Assembly: GCF_016904885.1 (NCBI RefSeq)
Contig: NZ_JADWYI010000001.1
Coordinates: 8,551,224-8,615,223, forward strand
From: Archangium primigenium
GTDB taxonomy: Bacteria > Myxococcota > Myxococcia > Myxococcales > Myxococcaceae
DNA: 64,000 bases
Reading direction: 5' to 3'
In this document: positions 23,739 to 32,542 of the stretch, piece by piece
How the letters are laid out: each line of letters starts with the position of its first letter
How positions within the stretch are numbered: the first letter of the stretch is position 1
Translations under genes and position numbers: made by a program
Notes under the pieces: model-generated
The model's input: only the letters and a program-made list of their open reading frames with translations
Database searches by the model: none
What the model was told of the DNA's origin: nothing

Positions 23739-23751
23739 GAACCGTCGGTTC
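23739..23751 (+). repeat. Perfect short palindrome GAACCG-T-CGGTTC
   Basis: Two 6-nt inverted arms around one base, 20 nt after the OPT stop and about 180 nt before the next gene. A one-base loop cannot form a hairpin, so a protein-binding site is the likelier reading. The rest of the gap 23719-23930 shows nothing else I can name. Confidence 0.3.
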
Positions 23752-23930
23752 GCGGTCACTTCCTGGACACCCTCAACGGATTTGTGAAGCATGGAGGACG
23801 ATCCGGGTCCCGCCCGCATGAAGAAGGAGCGGGCAGGGCCCATCTCCAGGTCAGGGCAACGCAATGGCGGCGTCCGCATCTCACCCGGGACGCGGGCTGC
23901 ATCCATCCACAGGACCCGGGGGAGGAACCC

Positions 23931-24347
23931 ATGAACACAGCCTTGGCGAAGAGTGGAGAGATCCGGCTCGTCGATGCGCGGGAGCGCCGCCACAAAATCC
24001 GTCAGGAAGTCGCGCGTGGGACGCCGGGCCGCTCGCTCGTGGAGCTTGTCCTCGAGGGCAATCGGGGCGGCGCCTCCAACGAGGACCAGGAGAACCGCTT
24101 CCTCTGCGCGCTGCGTCACCTGGAGACGGAGTTCGGGGTGGCCGCGGCCGAGCTGGGAGAGGACGCGGGCGGCTATTACGGCCTCTTCGTGACGCAATTG
24201 CCGGCGCTGCTGGCGCGGCGGCGCGCGAGCCGCATCGAGACCCAGTCCCAGTGGGATCAGCGGCTGAGCATCGAGTGCTACGGCCTGGCGGGCAGCCTGG
24301 TGGCCACGGGCAAGGTCCCTCGCGAGACCGTCGGGGCCCTTCACTGA
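23931..24347 (+). CDS. Small hypothetical protein
   Basis: 138 residues starting MNTALAKSGEIRLVDARERR. ATG 23931 is preceded by a strong GGGGGAGGA site; longer upstream open sequence is not needed. Charged, mostly helical, no signal peptide or membrane segment. I do not recognise a family. The segment GNRGGASNEDQENRFLCALRHLETEFG suggests a helical bundle. It converges on the aminotransferase gene (7 nt apart). Confidence 0.7.
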   Translation: MNTALAKSGEIRLVDARERRHKIRQEVARGTPGRSLVELVLEGNRGGASNEDQENRFLCALRHLETEFGVAAAELGEDAGGYYGLFVTQLPALLARRRASRIETQSQWDQRLSIECYGLAGSLVATGKVPRETVGALH

Positions 24348-24354
24348 GCGGGCG

Positions 24355-25527
24355 TCAGGCGCCCCCGCCCAGCACGCGCACGAGGGGCCCCAAGGCGGCC
24401 GTGAAGGTGTCCGGCGGAGGCAGCAGCGAGAGCACCAGGTACGCGCCTCCCACGAAGTCGTAGAAGTAGCCCGGGTGTGCCACCACGCCCGCATCCAGTA
24501 GAGCCAGGCAGGTCGCTTCCTCACCGGGTTCGAGGGGAATGCGCAGCACCGCGCTCCACCCGCCCTCCGCGGGCACCACGCTCCAGGACGCATCGGACGG
24601 CCGGACCTCGCGCAGCGCTCGCCGGTTGGCCCGCACGCGCTCGAGCACGGCGGCCTGGAAGCGCGGCGCCCCCGCGAGCCAGTCCCTCAGGGACACCTGC
24701 ACGGGCACGTTCACCGGCAGGTAGGTGTCCGCCAAGGGCTCCAGTCGCGCCAGGGCCTCGTGCCGCGCCGCCTCGGGGCCACCCACGTGCATCCACGCGA
24801 GCTTGAGGCCCGGCAGCCCCGCCACCTTCGACAGTCCCGAGAGACAGAAGGTGGGCATGGGCAGCGCGCGTCCGGCCACCGTGCGCACGCGTCCGGGCGC
24901 CTCCGTCCAGGCGAAGTCCGAGAACACCTCGTCCGACACGAGGGACAGGCCCTCGCGCGCGCACCACGCGCCCAGGGCCTCCAATTCCCCCTCGTGCAGG
25001 AAGTGGCCCGTGGGGTTGCCGGGGTTCACCACCAGCACGGCCCGCGTGCGCTCGTCCCGCGCGGCGGCGAGCGCCTCCAGATCCAGGCCAAAGCCCTGCG
25101 CGGAGGACAGGCGGTAGTGCCGCAGGTGCACGCCCTCCAGCCGCGCCAGGGACTCGAAGAGGGGGTAGCACGGCGCGGGAACGAGCACGCTGTCCCCCGG
25201 CTCGCACAGGAGCTTGAAGAGCCAGCCGTAGGCCTCGCTCGTGCTCGCGGTGAGCAGCAGGTGCTCGGGCAGGACGGGGGCGCCCCGTCCGGAGAGGTAG
25301 TCCGCCACGGCCTCGCGGGCGGACAACAGGCCCAGGGGCTCGGGCGCGTAGCGCAGCGCGTCCGGGTGGGCGAGCGGGGCGGGCCCGGGGGCGGGCAGCC
25401 CCACGTGGGTGGGATTGGTCTCGGTGAGGTCCAGCAGCGGCAGGCCCCGCGCGCGGCGCTCGGCGAGGGCCCGCGCCAGCGGGTTCCACGTCCGCGCGAC
25501 GTCCGTGCGCGCGGAGAACGGGCTCAC
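24355..25527 (-). CDS. Class I/II pyridoxal-phosphate aminotransferase
   Basis: 390 residues. Fold-type I aminotransferase: TETNPTHVGLP near the N-terminus, the NPGNPTGHFL segment, SDEVFSDF (PLP-binding Asp), and LSGLSKVAGLPGLKLAW with the Schiff-base Lys and downstream phosphate contact. It probably uses an amino acid such as Ala, Asp or an aromatic with 2-oxoglutarate; specificity cannot be read. The GTG start at 25527 overlaps the stop of the upstream small gene (GTGA), so the two are translationally coupled. It is not BioA, which belongs to another class, although the biotin genes are just upstream. Confidence 0.9.
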   Translation of the reverse strand: MSPFSARTDVARTWNPLARALAERRARGLPLLDLTETNPTHVGLPAPGPAPLAHPDALRYAPEPLGLLSAREAVADYLSGRGAPVLPEHLLLTASTSEAYGWLFKLLCEPGDSVLVPAPCYPLFESLARLEGVHLRHYRLSSAQGFGLDLEALAAARDERTRAVLVVNPGNPTGHFLHEGELEALGAWCAREGLSLVSDEVFSDFAWTEAPGRVRTVAGRALPMPTFCLSGLSKVAGLPGLKLAWMHVGGPEAARHEALARLEPLADTYLPVNVPVQVSLRDWLAGAPRFQAAVLERVRANRRALREVRPSDASWSVVPAEGGWSAVLRIPLEPGEEATCLALLDAGVVAHPGYFYDFVGGAYLVLSLLPPPDTFTAALGPLVRVLGGGA

Positions 25528-25841
25528 AGCCCCGTCTGCAGCATCGCCGAGGCCACGCGGCGGATGAGCTCGCGGCGGATCTCCTTGCGGCAATGCTCGA
25601 TGGCCTTCGGGTGCGGCGTGGGCAAATCCTCCGCGCGTGAGCGCAACACGGTGCGCAGCACGAGCTCGATCTTGCTCGGCTCGATGTGAAACAGGCGGGA
25701 GCCGTCCTTCTGCAGGAAGTAGGACAGACCGCGCGTATCGAGGAGCTTCAAAAGGTACCGTCTGGAATCAGCGAGGAGCGAGAGGTCGATGATGTCGGCC
25801 ATTCGCCGGGGGTTCTCACCCGGATCGAAAGATGCGTCCAT
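25524..25841 (-). CDS. Small hypothetical protein coupled to the aminotransferase
   Basis: 105 residues from ATG 25841, or 92 from ATG 25802 (MADIIDLSLL); neither has a clear ribosome-binding site. Basic, helical C-terminus (KAIEHCRKEIRRELIRRVASAML), no signal or membrane segment. I do not recognise a family. Its TGA overlaps the GTG of the aminotransferase gene, so it is probably in the same operon. Confidence 0.65.
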   Translation of the reverse strand: MDASFDPGENPRRMADIIDLSLLADSRRYLLKLLDTRGLSYFLQKDGSRLFHIEPSKIELVLRTVLRSRAEDLPTPHPKAIEHCRKEIRRELIRRVASAMLQTGL

Positions 25842-25906
25842 TTCACGGCGCAGAAGCGCGAAAACTTGCCACTCGCGCGAGGACTCGTGACGCCGCCGAG
25901 GCCGAT

Positions 25907-26620
25907 TTATCGGGCTCGCGCGCGATCGGGCACCAGAGGCGCGAGCGCCGCGCGGAACGCCGCGTGACGCCTGCGCGGCTCCACCAGGTAGGGCACGGGA
26001 CCCAGGACCTGTAGCGCATGACGCTCGGCGAGCAGGGCCGCGTTGTCGCGCTCGGAGGGATCGCGCGTGGGCGAGGAGCGGGACAGCAGCAGGGCCGCTA
26101 CGGGGATGTTGCGCGCGGCGAGGGCGGCGAGCGACAGGGCTGTATGGTTGAGCGTGCCCAGACCCGCGCGCGCCACGAGCACCACGGGCAGCGCGAGCGT
26201 GGCGATGAGATCGATGACGTCATGGGAGGCGTCGAGCGGCACGAAGAGGCCCCCCGCCCCCTCGACGACCGCGGCGCCCCGCCCCACGCGCTCCCAGGCC
26301 GAGAGCGTGACGCCCCAGTCGGGCTCGCGGCCGAGCCGACGCGCGGCGATGCCCGGGGCCAGGGGCGCGCGGAAGCGGTGCGGACAGACGAGGTCCAACG
26401 GCAGCTCACTGCGCGCCGCCGCGCGAAGCGCCAGCGCGTCCGCGGGGGCCTTGAGTGACGCACAGCCACTCTCGTAGGGCTTGAAGCCCTGGGGGGCGTG
26501 TCCCGCGTCGGCCAGCAGGGACAGCAGGGCGCACGAGGCCTGGGTCTTGCCCACGCCGGTGTCGGTGCCGGTGACGAAGAAGCGGGGCGGAGCGGGAGGA
26601 GCAGCGGCGCGGCGGGCCAT
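25907..26620 (-). CDS. bioD: Dethiobiotin synthetase
   Basis: 237 residues. Catalyses ATP-dependent closure of the ureido ring of 7,8-diaminopelargonate with CO2 to dethiobiotin, the penultimate biotin step. The P-loop FFVTGTDTGVGKT is the BioD signature, followed by GFKPYESG and VEGAGGLFVPL; length is typical. ATG 26620 lies 16 nt after the bioF stop, so it is the last gene of the bioB-toxin-immunity-bioF-bioD operon. bioA, needed for the preceding step, is not in this window. Confidence 0.95.
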   Translation of the reverse strand: MARRAAAPPAPPRFFVTGTDTGVGKTQASCALLSLLADAGHAPQGFKPYESGCASLKAPADALALRAAARSELPLDLVCPHRFRAPLAPGIAARRLGREPDWGVTLSAWERVGRGAAVVEGAGGLFVPLDASHDVIDLIATLALPVVLVARAGLGTLNHTALSLAALAARNIPVAALLLSRSSPTRDPSERDNAALLAERHALQVLGPVPYLVEPRRRHAAFRAALAPLVPDRARAR

Positions 26621-26636
26621 GGGGACGGGGCTTTCG

Positions 26637-27815
26637 TTAGAGGTGGAGCGAGCGCAGGGCCGAGAGCGCCAGGTCGAGCTGGCCCTCGGTGTGCGCGGCG
26701 GAGAGGCAGAAGCGCAGCCGGCTGGTGCCCTCGGGGACGGTGGGCGGACGGATGGCCTTGACGAGCAGGCCGCGCGCGCGCAGCGCCTGGGAGGCGGCGA
26801 CGGCACGCGGGGCGTCTCCCACGATGACGGGGAAGACAGCGCTCCGGGGCTCGGCGATGAAGCCGAGCGCGCGCAGGCCCGCGGAGAAGCGGTGGATGTT
26901 GCGCCACAGGCGGGCCCGGAGCACGTCATCCCGCTCGGCGATGTCCACGGCCGCCTCGGCCGCGGCGCACAGGGCGGCGGGCAGCGCCGTGGAGAAGACG
27001 AGCGGCCGGGCCCGCTGGAGCACCAGGTCCACCACCGGGCGGGACGCGGCGATGTAGGCCCCCAGGCCTCCGAGCGCCTTGCTCAGGGTGCCCATGCGCA
27101 CGTCCACGACGGACTCCAGGCCCAGCGCCTCGCACAGCCCGGCGCCCCGCTCGCCCAGCACGCCCGTGGCGTGCGCCTCGTCCACGAGCAGCGCGGCGCC
27201 CTCGGCCTGGCACACCTCGGAAATCTCCCGGAGCGGCGCGAGGTCGCCATCCATGGAGAACACGCTGTCGGTGACCACGAGCCGGCGCCGCGCGGGCGTG
27301 GTGGCCAGGGCCCGCGCCAGGGCCTCCACGTCCGCGTGCGGGTAGACGACGGTGCGGGCGCGCGACAGGCGACAGCCGTCGATGAGCGAGGCGTGGTTGA
27401 GGGCGTCGGAGAAGACGGCGTCCTCGGGGCCCACGAGCGCCTGGAGCGTGCCCACATTGGCGGCGTAGCCCGAGTTGAAGACGAGCACGGCCTCGGCCCG
27501 CTCGAAGGCGGCGAGCCGGGCCTCGAGCCGGTGGTGCGCGGAGGTGTCTCCCACCACGAGCCGGCTGGCGCCCGAGCCCACGCCATGCACCTCCAGGGCG
27601 GCGGCGGCGGCGGCGCGCACCGTGGGCGAGCCGGCCAGGCCCAGGTAATCGTTGGAGGAGAAGTTGACGAGCGTCTCGCCGCCCACGCGCACGAGCGGGC
27701 CCTGGGGTGAGTCGAGCGGCTCCAGGAAGCGGCGCAGACCCCGGGCCCTCAGGGCCTCCAGGTCATCCTGGGCCCAGGCGGTGGCCACGGAAGGTGTCGT
27801 CACGAACGGCTCCAT
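26637..27815 (-). CDS. bioF: 8-amino-7-oxononanoate synthase
   Basis: 392 residues. PLP-dependent condensation of pimeloyl-thioester with alanine, the first committed biotin ring-precursor step. Motifs: [24 protein letters not shown], the [11 protein letters not shown] aspartate segment, and [11 protein letters not shown] with the PLP-binding Lys. ATG 27815 is 2 nt after the stop of the DUF3396-like gene, so it depends on translation through the inserted toxin/immunity genes. The length matches the family, with no sign of damage. Confidence 0.95.
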   Translation of the reverse strand: MEPFVTTPSVATAWAQDDLEALRARGLRRFLEPLDSPQGPLVRVGGETLVNFSSNDYLGLAGSPTVRAAAAAALEVHGVGSGASRLVVGDTSAHHRLEARLAAFERAEAVLVFNSGYAANVGTLQALVGPEDAVFSDALNHASLIDGCRLSRARTVVYPHADVEALARALATTPARRRLVVTDSVFSMDGDLAPLREISEVCQAEGAALLVDEAHATGVLGERGAGLCEALGLESVVDVRMGTLSKALGGLGAYIAASRPVVDLVLQRARPLVFSTALPAALCAAAEAAVDIAERDDVLRARLWRNIHRFSAGLRALGFIAEPRSAVFPVIVGDAPRAVAASQALRARGLLVKAIRPPTVPEGTSRLRFCLSAAHTEGQLDLALSALRSLHL

Positions 27816-27817
27816 CT

Positions 27818-28729
27818 TCAATCGAGGAAGCGCCGCTCCCAGCGGCGCCTGTCCTCGGCGGAAAAGTCGGGGGAGTGGAGGTCGGGCCACGGGTAGAGCC
27901 AGGGCTCCAGGACACGCGCCAGCTCCCGATAGGCGGGCAGCACGTGGCCCTGCTCCACGTCTCCCGCGTCGGGAGCGGGCCCCAGGGTGACGACCGCGCG
28001 CTCCGCGTCCAGCGCTTGCACCGTGGTGCCCGGCGAGGACAGCCGGGCGCGCAGGGCCTCCGCGCCGCCCAGCGCGCCGAGCACCGGCTGCCCCAGGAAC
28101 GTCATCCACGAAGGGGCATGGACACGCCCTCCGAGCTTCTCCGCGAACCACTGCACCTCGGGAATCGTCATGCCCGGGTAGCGAAAACAGTGCTCGCGAA
28201 TCAGCCGCATGACGCCCAACAAGCTCTTGTCTCCATTGAAGGAAAAACCGACATGCCCAAAGGCGAAGGGCAGCGGCGCGGCCAATGCCAGTGCGAACTC
28301 ACGCAGTCGCCCGGGACCCTTCACCTCCACGTACTCCGTGGGCAGCCAGAACTCCAATGAGCAAGAAGCATGAGGCCTGTCCTCCATGACAGGCTCATTC
28401 AGGGCCTTGCCTACGTATTCAGCATGGTAGAGGCCCTCACTGCCCAGCTCGTCCCACACGTTGAAGAACGCCCACGGCTCCTCGAGCACCTCTCGTCGAA
28501 TGCGCTCCCACTCGGACGCATCCAACGCCTGCGAGTACCCTTCCGTGTCGACGAACCATACAAGCCTTCCTCGACCCACTTCATCGGCATAGACGTCCAG
28601 CGCGTGCGCCACGGCTCGTGCGATCTCACGATGGGGATGGCGCATGTAGAAGACGAGGCTCAGACCGTCACGGAGCAGCGTGGCTCCACTCGGATCCTGG
28701 ATTCGAATGTGGGGAACCAACGCCTTCAC
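27818..28729 (-). CDS. Probable immunity protein, DUF3396/TsiV-like
   Basis: 303 residues, cytosolic, starting at GTG 28729 that overlaps the stop of the upstream gene (GTGA). The opening pattern ([35 protein letters not shown]) and later [39 protein letters not shown] recall the DUF3396 family, renamed for type VI immunity (TsiV), which is abundant in myxobacteria. I infer that it neutralises the nuclease-like product of the upstream gene. GC content drops markedly in its first half (31 of 60 bases at 28201-28260; 35 of 60 at 28681-28740), unlike the flanking biotin genes, which points to acquisition. The family call needs a profile search. Confidence 0.7.
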   Translation of the reverse strand: MKALVPHIRIQDPSGATLLRDGLSLVFYMRHPHREIARAVAHALDVYADEVGRGRLVWFVDTEGYSQALDASEWERIRREVLEEPWAFFNVWDELGSEGLYHAEYVGKALNEPVMEDRPHASCSLEFWLPTEYVEVKGPGRLREFALALAAPLPFAFGHVGFSFNGDKSLLGVMRLIREHCFRYPGMTIPEVQWFAEKLGGRVHAPSWMTFLGQPVLGALGGAEALRARLSSPGTTVQALDAERAVVTLGPAPDAGDVEQGHVLPAYRELARVLEPWLYPWPDLHSPDFSAEDRRRWERRFLD

Positions 28730-29496
28730 GGCATCACTCCTACCCGCGGAAGAATCTTGAAGGGCTGCACGTGCAGGGCTTTTTCATAGACCCAGTCTTG
28801 AGTGAGGCCTTGATGTGGCCCGCTCGAATACCTGCACCAATTTCCGGGCTCCAATCGAAAGCAGGGAACCTTGAAGTCATACACGGCCAGGGCCCGGAGC
28901 GGATGGCCCGAGTGGATGACGATGTCCGGCTTGAGGGTGCCCTTCAACTCGCCGTAACAGCCCTCTTCCAGCAACATCGTCTCCGTCTCCGCGCTCATGC
29001 ACTCCCACTGCTTCGTTCGGGGCTCGTACCGGTAGCGCGGCTCCACGCTGAAGCCGCCTGGACGCAGCGCGCTCAACACCGCCGCCGCGCACGCGAGCGC
29101 CACCCGGTGCATCTCCTCGCCCAGGTACATGGCACGCGTCCGATGCCGCCCTCCGAACAGCCCCTTCTCCTGGCACTCCGCGGCCGTGGGGCTCCGGCCC
29201 TCCAGGTGCCGCTCGAGCACCTCGGAGCGCGCTTGGTCCGCGCACTCCGTCAGCGCGCGTTCGAGGCGCACCCGCTCCGCCTTTTCCAACGCGGCGGCGA
29301 TCGTGCCCAGTCGGACCCCGGCCTCCGCCAAGCGTGTCCCCTGGGGAACGAGGGCCGCGTCTCCCGCCCCGCCCGCGCACCCCGTCGGCCGGGTCCGGCA
29401 CGCGGCCGTCACCGAGTCGAACGTCTGGGCCTGGAGACCCGGGGGCCACGCCAGCAGGAGCGCGCCCGCGAGCCCTGTGCCCCACGCCGGCCTCAC
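28726..29496 (-). CDS. Exported PD-(D/E)XK nuclease-like protein, probable toxin
   Basis: 256 residues from GTG 29496, which overlaps the bioB stop (GTGA). A signal peptide (about residues 1-22, ending LQA) is followed by a Cys-rich and helical region, then a C-terminal domain with Pro190-Asp191 (KPDIVI), Asp207-Phe-Lys209 (YDFKVP) and a later QDWVYEKAL, which together fit the PD-(D/E)XK nuclease core and its QxxxY helix. An exported nuclease next to a DUF3396-like immunity gene fits a polymorphic toxin pair used against neighbours. The C-terminal coding part is GC-poor for this genome (65 of 120 bases at 28741-28860). It could also be an exported enzyme of unknown role. Confidence 0.65.
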   Translation of the reverse strand: MRPAWGTGLAGALLLAWPPGLQAQTFDSVTAACRTRPTGCAGGAGDAALVPQGTRLAEAGVRLGTIAAALEKAERVRLERALTECADQARSEVLERHLEGRSPTAAECQEKGLFGGRHRTRAMYLGEEMHRVALACAAAVLSALRPGGFSVEPRYRYEPRTKQWECMSAETETMLLEEGCYGELKGTLKPDIVIHSGHPLRALAVYDFKVPCFRLEPGNWCRYSSGPHQGLTQDWVYEKALHVQPFKILPRVGVMP

Positions 29497-30518
29497 CGCG
29501 ACGGGTTCGGCTCCAGGGGCCGGATGCCAGCCTTCTCCAGGAGCGCCATGTCCTGGGCGTACTCGGGGTTGCCCGTGGTGAGCAGCTTGTCCCCGAAGAA
29601 GATGGAGTTGGCGCCCGCGAGCATGCAGAGCAGTTGCGCCTCCTCGTTCATCTGCTTGCGGCCCGCGGACAGGCGCACCATGGACAGCGGCATGAGCAGG
29701 CGGGCCGTGGCGATGGTGCGCACCATGTCCACCGAGTCCACCGGCTTCTGGTCCTGCAGGGGCGTGCCCTTCACCGCCACCAGCGCGTTGATGGGCACCG
29801 ACTCCGGGTGCACCTCCTGGTTGGCCAGCGTGCGCAGCAGCCCGCAGCGGTCCTCCACGCTCTCGCCCATGCCGATGATGCCGCCCGAGCACACGGAGAT
29901 GCCCGCGTCGCGCACGCGCGCCAGCGTGCGCAGCCGGTCCTCATAGGTGCGCGTGGAGATGATGTCTCCGTAGTGCTCCGCCGAGGTGTCCAGGTTGTGG
30001 TTGTACGCCGACAAGCCCGCACCCTTGAGCCGCTGGGCCTGGCTGTCGGAGAGCATGCCCAGCGTGGCGCACGCCTCCATGCCGAGCGCCTTCACGCCCT
30101 CGACCATCTCCAGCACGCTGTCGAACTGCGGCCCGTCCTTCACCTCGCGCCAGGCCGCGCCCATGCAGAAGCGCGTGGCGCCCGCCGCGCGCGCCTGGGC
30201 CGCCGCCTCCAGCACGGCGCTCACCGGCATCAGCTTCTCCGCCTTCACCCCCGTGTGGTGGCGCGCCGCCTGCGGGCAATAGCCACAGTCCTCGGGGCAG
30301 CCGCCCGTCTTGATGGACAGGAGCGAGCAGAGCTGGACCTTGTTGTCCTGGAACACCGCCCGGTGGACGGTCTGCGCCGCGTGGACGAGCTCCAACAGCG
30401 GCCGGGTGTAGAGCGCCCGCACCTCGTCCAGTGTCCAGTCGTGACGGACGGAGACCCCGGCGGGGGGCGCGTTGAAGTGGGCGTGACCGTGGAACGAATC
30501 GGAAGCGGCGTCGGACAT
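29493..30518 (-). CDS. bioB: Biotin synthase
   Basis: 341 residues. Radical-SAM enzyme that inserts sulphur into dethiobiotin. The CxxxCxxC cluster motif is Cys74, Cys78, Cys81 ([10 protein letters not shown]); the auxiliary 2Fe-2S site is supported by the SAGRKQ arginine region and conserved Cys in FCMGAAWR and EACATLG. ATG 30518 has a GAGGAG site. First gene of the biotin operon, with a BirA-like operator about 45-90 nt upstream. Its stop overlaps the GTG of the nuclease-like gene. Confidence 0.97.
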   Translation of the reverse strand: MSDAASDSFHGHAHFNAPPAGVSVRHDWTLDEVRALYTRPLLELVHAAQTVHRAVFQDNKVQLCSLLSIKTGGCPEDCGYCPQAARHHTGVKAEKLMPVSAVLEAAAQARAAGATRFCMGAAWREVKDGPQFDSVLEMVEGVKALGMEACATLGMLSDSQAQRLKGAGLSAYNHNLDTSAEHYGDIISTRTYEDRLRTLARVRDAGISVCSGGIIGMGESVEDRCGLLRTLANQEVHPESVPINALVAVKGTPLQDQKPVDSVDMVRTIATARLLMPLSMVRLSAGRKQMNEEAQLLCMLAGANSIFFGDKLLTTGNPEYAQDMALLEKAGIRPLEPNPSR

Positions 30519-30563
30519 GGGGCTCCTCGCGGGAGCACGCACGGTGGCCAGGACGCCCACACC

Positions 30564-30606
30564 TTGTCAACCACTTGTCAACCACGCGAAACGCCCGGGT
30601 TGACGA
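30564..30606 (-). promoter_or_regulatory. Putative BirA biotin operator upstream of bioB
   Basis: TTGTCAACC at 30575-30583, 14 nt, then GGTTGACGA at 30598-30606: an inverted pair with the spacing of BirA operators (TTGTAAACC-N14-16-GGTTTACAA is the known form). A second direct TTGTCAACC lies at 30564-30572. It sits 46-88 nt upstream of the bioB ATG, so the biotin-bound BirA repressor would block the whole operon, including the toxin/immunity pair. The right half-site is also the loop of the adjacent hairpin. Confidence 0.6.
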
Positions 30607-30618
30607 CCCCCGGGCGTT
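30590..30618 (-). terminator. Hairpin terminator downstream of the GlsB-like gene
   Basis: AACGCCCGGG (30590-30599) pairs perfectly with CCCGGGCGTT (30609-30618) around a 9-nt loop. Read on the minus strand it lies about 53 nt after the GlsB-like stop and before bioB, so it would separate the two transcription units. It shares bases with the BirA-like site. Confidence 0.6.
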
Positions 30619-30670
30619 CCGGATGTCCGAGGACTCGCGGCGGGGTCATGCCCCGCTCAAGCCCCCGACC

Positions 30671-30940
30671 TTAGGCGTGGATGCGACGGCCCCTGCCCGC
30701 CCAACCGGCCAGGAACAGCACCACGATGGAACCGATGACCGACATGATGAGGCCCGAGGCCTGGAGGTCGAACACGCTGCGACCCGGCGAGAACAGGGCG
30801 CCGATGAAACCGCCCACGAAGGAGCCCACGATACCCAGCAGCATGGTCGCGATGAGACCCATGGACTGACGGCCCGGAACCAGAGCACGCGCGATCAGAC
30901 CCGCCACCAGACCCACCACGATGAACCAGAGAATGCTCAT
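30671..30940 (-). CDS. GlsB/YeaQ/YmgE-family stress-response membrane protein
   Basis: 89 residues with three hydrophobic segments (WFIVVGLVAGLIARALVPG, IATMLLGIVGSFVGGFIGALF, LIMSVIGSIVVLFLAGWAGR), glycine-rich, typical of the transglycosylase-associated (YeaQ/GlsB) family, small inner-membrane proteins induced by stress. The biochemical role is unknown. ATG 30940 has an AAGGAG site 9 nt upstream. A clear terminator follows; single-gene unit. Confidence 0.93.
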   Translation of the reverse strand: MSILWFIVVGLVAGLIARALVPGRQSMGLIATMLLGIVGSFVGGFIGALFSPGRSVFDLQASGLIMSVIGSIVVLFLAGWAGRGRRIHA

Positions 30941-31139
30941 CTTCGCTCTCCTTGATCGGGCGCCGCACCGTGCGGCCCCAGTGGAAAGCAAGTTGGGACT
31001 CCCCTCCCCTCCGCACAACTTGACCCGTCAGATTCAGCACCCCCCTCACGCCCGCCTGCCTGCCCTCCAGCGGGCCCAGTGCAGGGCAGGCGGGCGGGGG
31101 CCGGTGTGCGAAAGCCGGGGCAACGTGGGACGGGTGCGC

Positions 31140-31145
31140 TAGAGA
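31140..31145 (+). promoter_or_regulatory. Putative -10 box of radA, leaderless layout
   Basis: TAGAGA ends 9 nt before the radA ATG, with no ribosome-binding site between. Same layout as other genes in this window. Confidence 0.35.
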
Positions 31146-31154
31146 ACGCAGTCC

Positions 31155-32516
31155 ATGGCGAAGGCGAAGACGCATTACGCGTGTCAGGCGTGCGGGTATC
31201 AGTCGGCGAAGTGGATGGGCAAGTGCCCGGACTGCGGCGCGTGGAGCTCCCTGGCCGAGGAGACCGAGGCCAAGGTGGACGAGAAGCGTCCGGCCTGGGG
31301 CGCCTCGGGGGGCGCGTCCAAGCCCGTGCGGCTGCGCGAGGTGAGCGGCGAGCAGGAGCAGCGCCGGCAGACGGGCATCACCGAGTTCGACCGGGTGCTC
31401 GGCGGGGGCGTGGTGGACGGCTCGCTCGTGCTGCTCGGCGGCGACCCCGGCATCGGCAAGTCCACGCTGTTGCTCGCGGCGCTCGACCGGTTGGGACTCG
31501 CGGGCCCGGTGCTCTACGTGTCGGGTGAGGAGTCACTGCGCCAGACGAAGATGCGCGCCGAGCGCCTGAAGGTGGAGGGCGACTCCATCCACCTGTTCGC
31601 GGAGACGGACGCGGAGCGGGTGCTCACCGTGGCCGAGTCGCTCAAGCCCCGGGCGCTGGTGGTGGACTCCATCCAGACCATGTACCTGCCGGAGCTCGGC
31701 AGCGCCCCGGGCAGCATCTCCCAGGTGCGCGAGGTGGCCGGGCGCTTCATGGCCTTCGCCAAGCGCAGCGGCGTGCCCACCTTCCTCGTGGGCCACGTGA
31801 CGAAGGAGGGCTCCATCGCCGGCCCCCGCGTGCTCGAGCACATGGTGGACACGGTGCTCTACTTCGAGGGCGAGCGTGGCCACCCCTTCCGGATCCTCCG
31901 CGCGCACAAGAACCGCTTCGGCTCCACGAACGAGATCGGCGTCTTCGAGATGAAGGGCGCCGGGCTGGTGGAGGTGGCGGACCCCTCGGCGCTCTTCCTC
32001 GCCGAGCGCCCCGCGGGCAAGGCGGGCAGCGTGGTGACGTGCACGCTCAACGGCACCCGGCCCCTCCTGGTGGAAGTCCAGGCGCTGGTGGCCCCCACGG
32101 GCTACGGCACGGCGCGGCGCACGGCCATCGGCGTGGACGGCAACCGCGTGGCGCTGCTCGCCGCGGTGCTGGAGAAGAAGGAGGACATCCCGCTCGTGGG
32201 CTGCGACCTGTTCGTCAACGTGGCCGGCGGCATGCAACTGTCCGAGCCCGCGTGTGACCTGGCCGTGTGCGCGGCGCTGGTGAGCAGCCTGCAGAACCGG
32301 CCCCTGGAAGCGCAGACGCTGGTGCTCGGGGAGGTGGGCCTCGCCGGCGAGGTGCGCGCCGTGGGCCAGGTGGAGCCCCGGCTCGCCGAGGCGGCGAAGA
32401 TGGGCTTCCAGCGCGCCGTCATCCCCAAGGGCAGCGCGCGCCGGCTGGAGGGCTCCAAGCTGGAGGTGGTGGGCGTGGAGACGCTGTCCGAGGCGCTCGG
32501 GGCCATGTTCGACTGA
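31155..32516 (+). CDS. radA: DNA repair protein RadA/Sms
   Basis: 453 residues, usual family length. A RecA-like ATPase that drives branch migration of recombination intermediates. N-terminal zinc finger (Cys10, Cys13, Cys24, Cys27), Walker A GGDPGIGKST, Walker B ALVVDSIQT, the RadA-specific KNRFG motif (HKNRFGSTNEIGVFEM), and a Lon-protease-like C-terminal domain (VALLAAVLEK...DLFVNVAGGMQL). Start ATG 31155. The histidine kinase starts 26 nt later with its own promoter-like box. Confidence 0.97.
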   Translation: MAKAKTHYACQACGYQSAKWMGKCPDCGAWSSLAEETEAKVDEKRPAWGASGGASKPVRLREVSGEQEQRRQTGITEFDRVLGGGVVDGSLVLLGGDPGIGKSTLLLAALDRLGLAGPVLYVSGEESLRQTKMRAERLKVEGDSIHLFAETDAERVLTVAESLKPRALVVDSIQTMYLPELGSAPGSISQVREVAGRFMAFAKRSGVPTFLVGHVTKEGSIAGPRVLEHMVDTVLYFEGERGHPFRILRAHKNRFGSTNEIGVFEMKGAGLVEVADPSALFLAERPAGKAGSVVTCTLNGTRPLLVEVQALVAPTGYGTARRTAIGVDGNRVALLAAVLEKKEDIPLVGCDLFVNVAGGMQLSEPACDLAVCAALVSSLQNRPLEAQTLVLGEVGLAGEVRAVGQVEPRLAEAAKMGFQRAVIPKGSARRLEGSKLEVVGVETLSEALGAMFD

Positions 32517-32529
32517 AGCGGGCCCGGGA

Positions 32530-32535
32530 TAGGCT
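32530..32535 (+). promoter_or_regulatory. Putative -10 box of histidine kinase, leaderless layout
   Basis: TAGGCT ends 7 nt before ATG 32543; TTCGAC at 32508-32513, 16 nt upstream, may act as a -35 element. No ribosome-binding site. Confidence 0.4.
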
Positions 32536-32542
32536 CGGGGGC

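Noticed and set aside
24355-25527. bioA as part of the biotin operon
   Set aside because: The aminotransferase has class I/II motifs, not those of class III BioA, and lies behind a separate small gene and a 65-nt gap.
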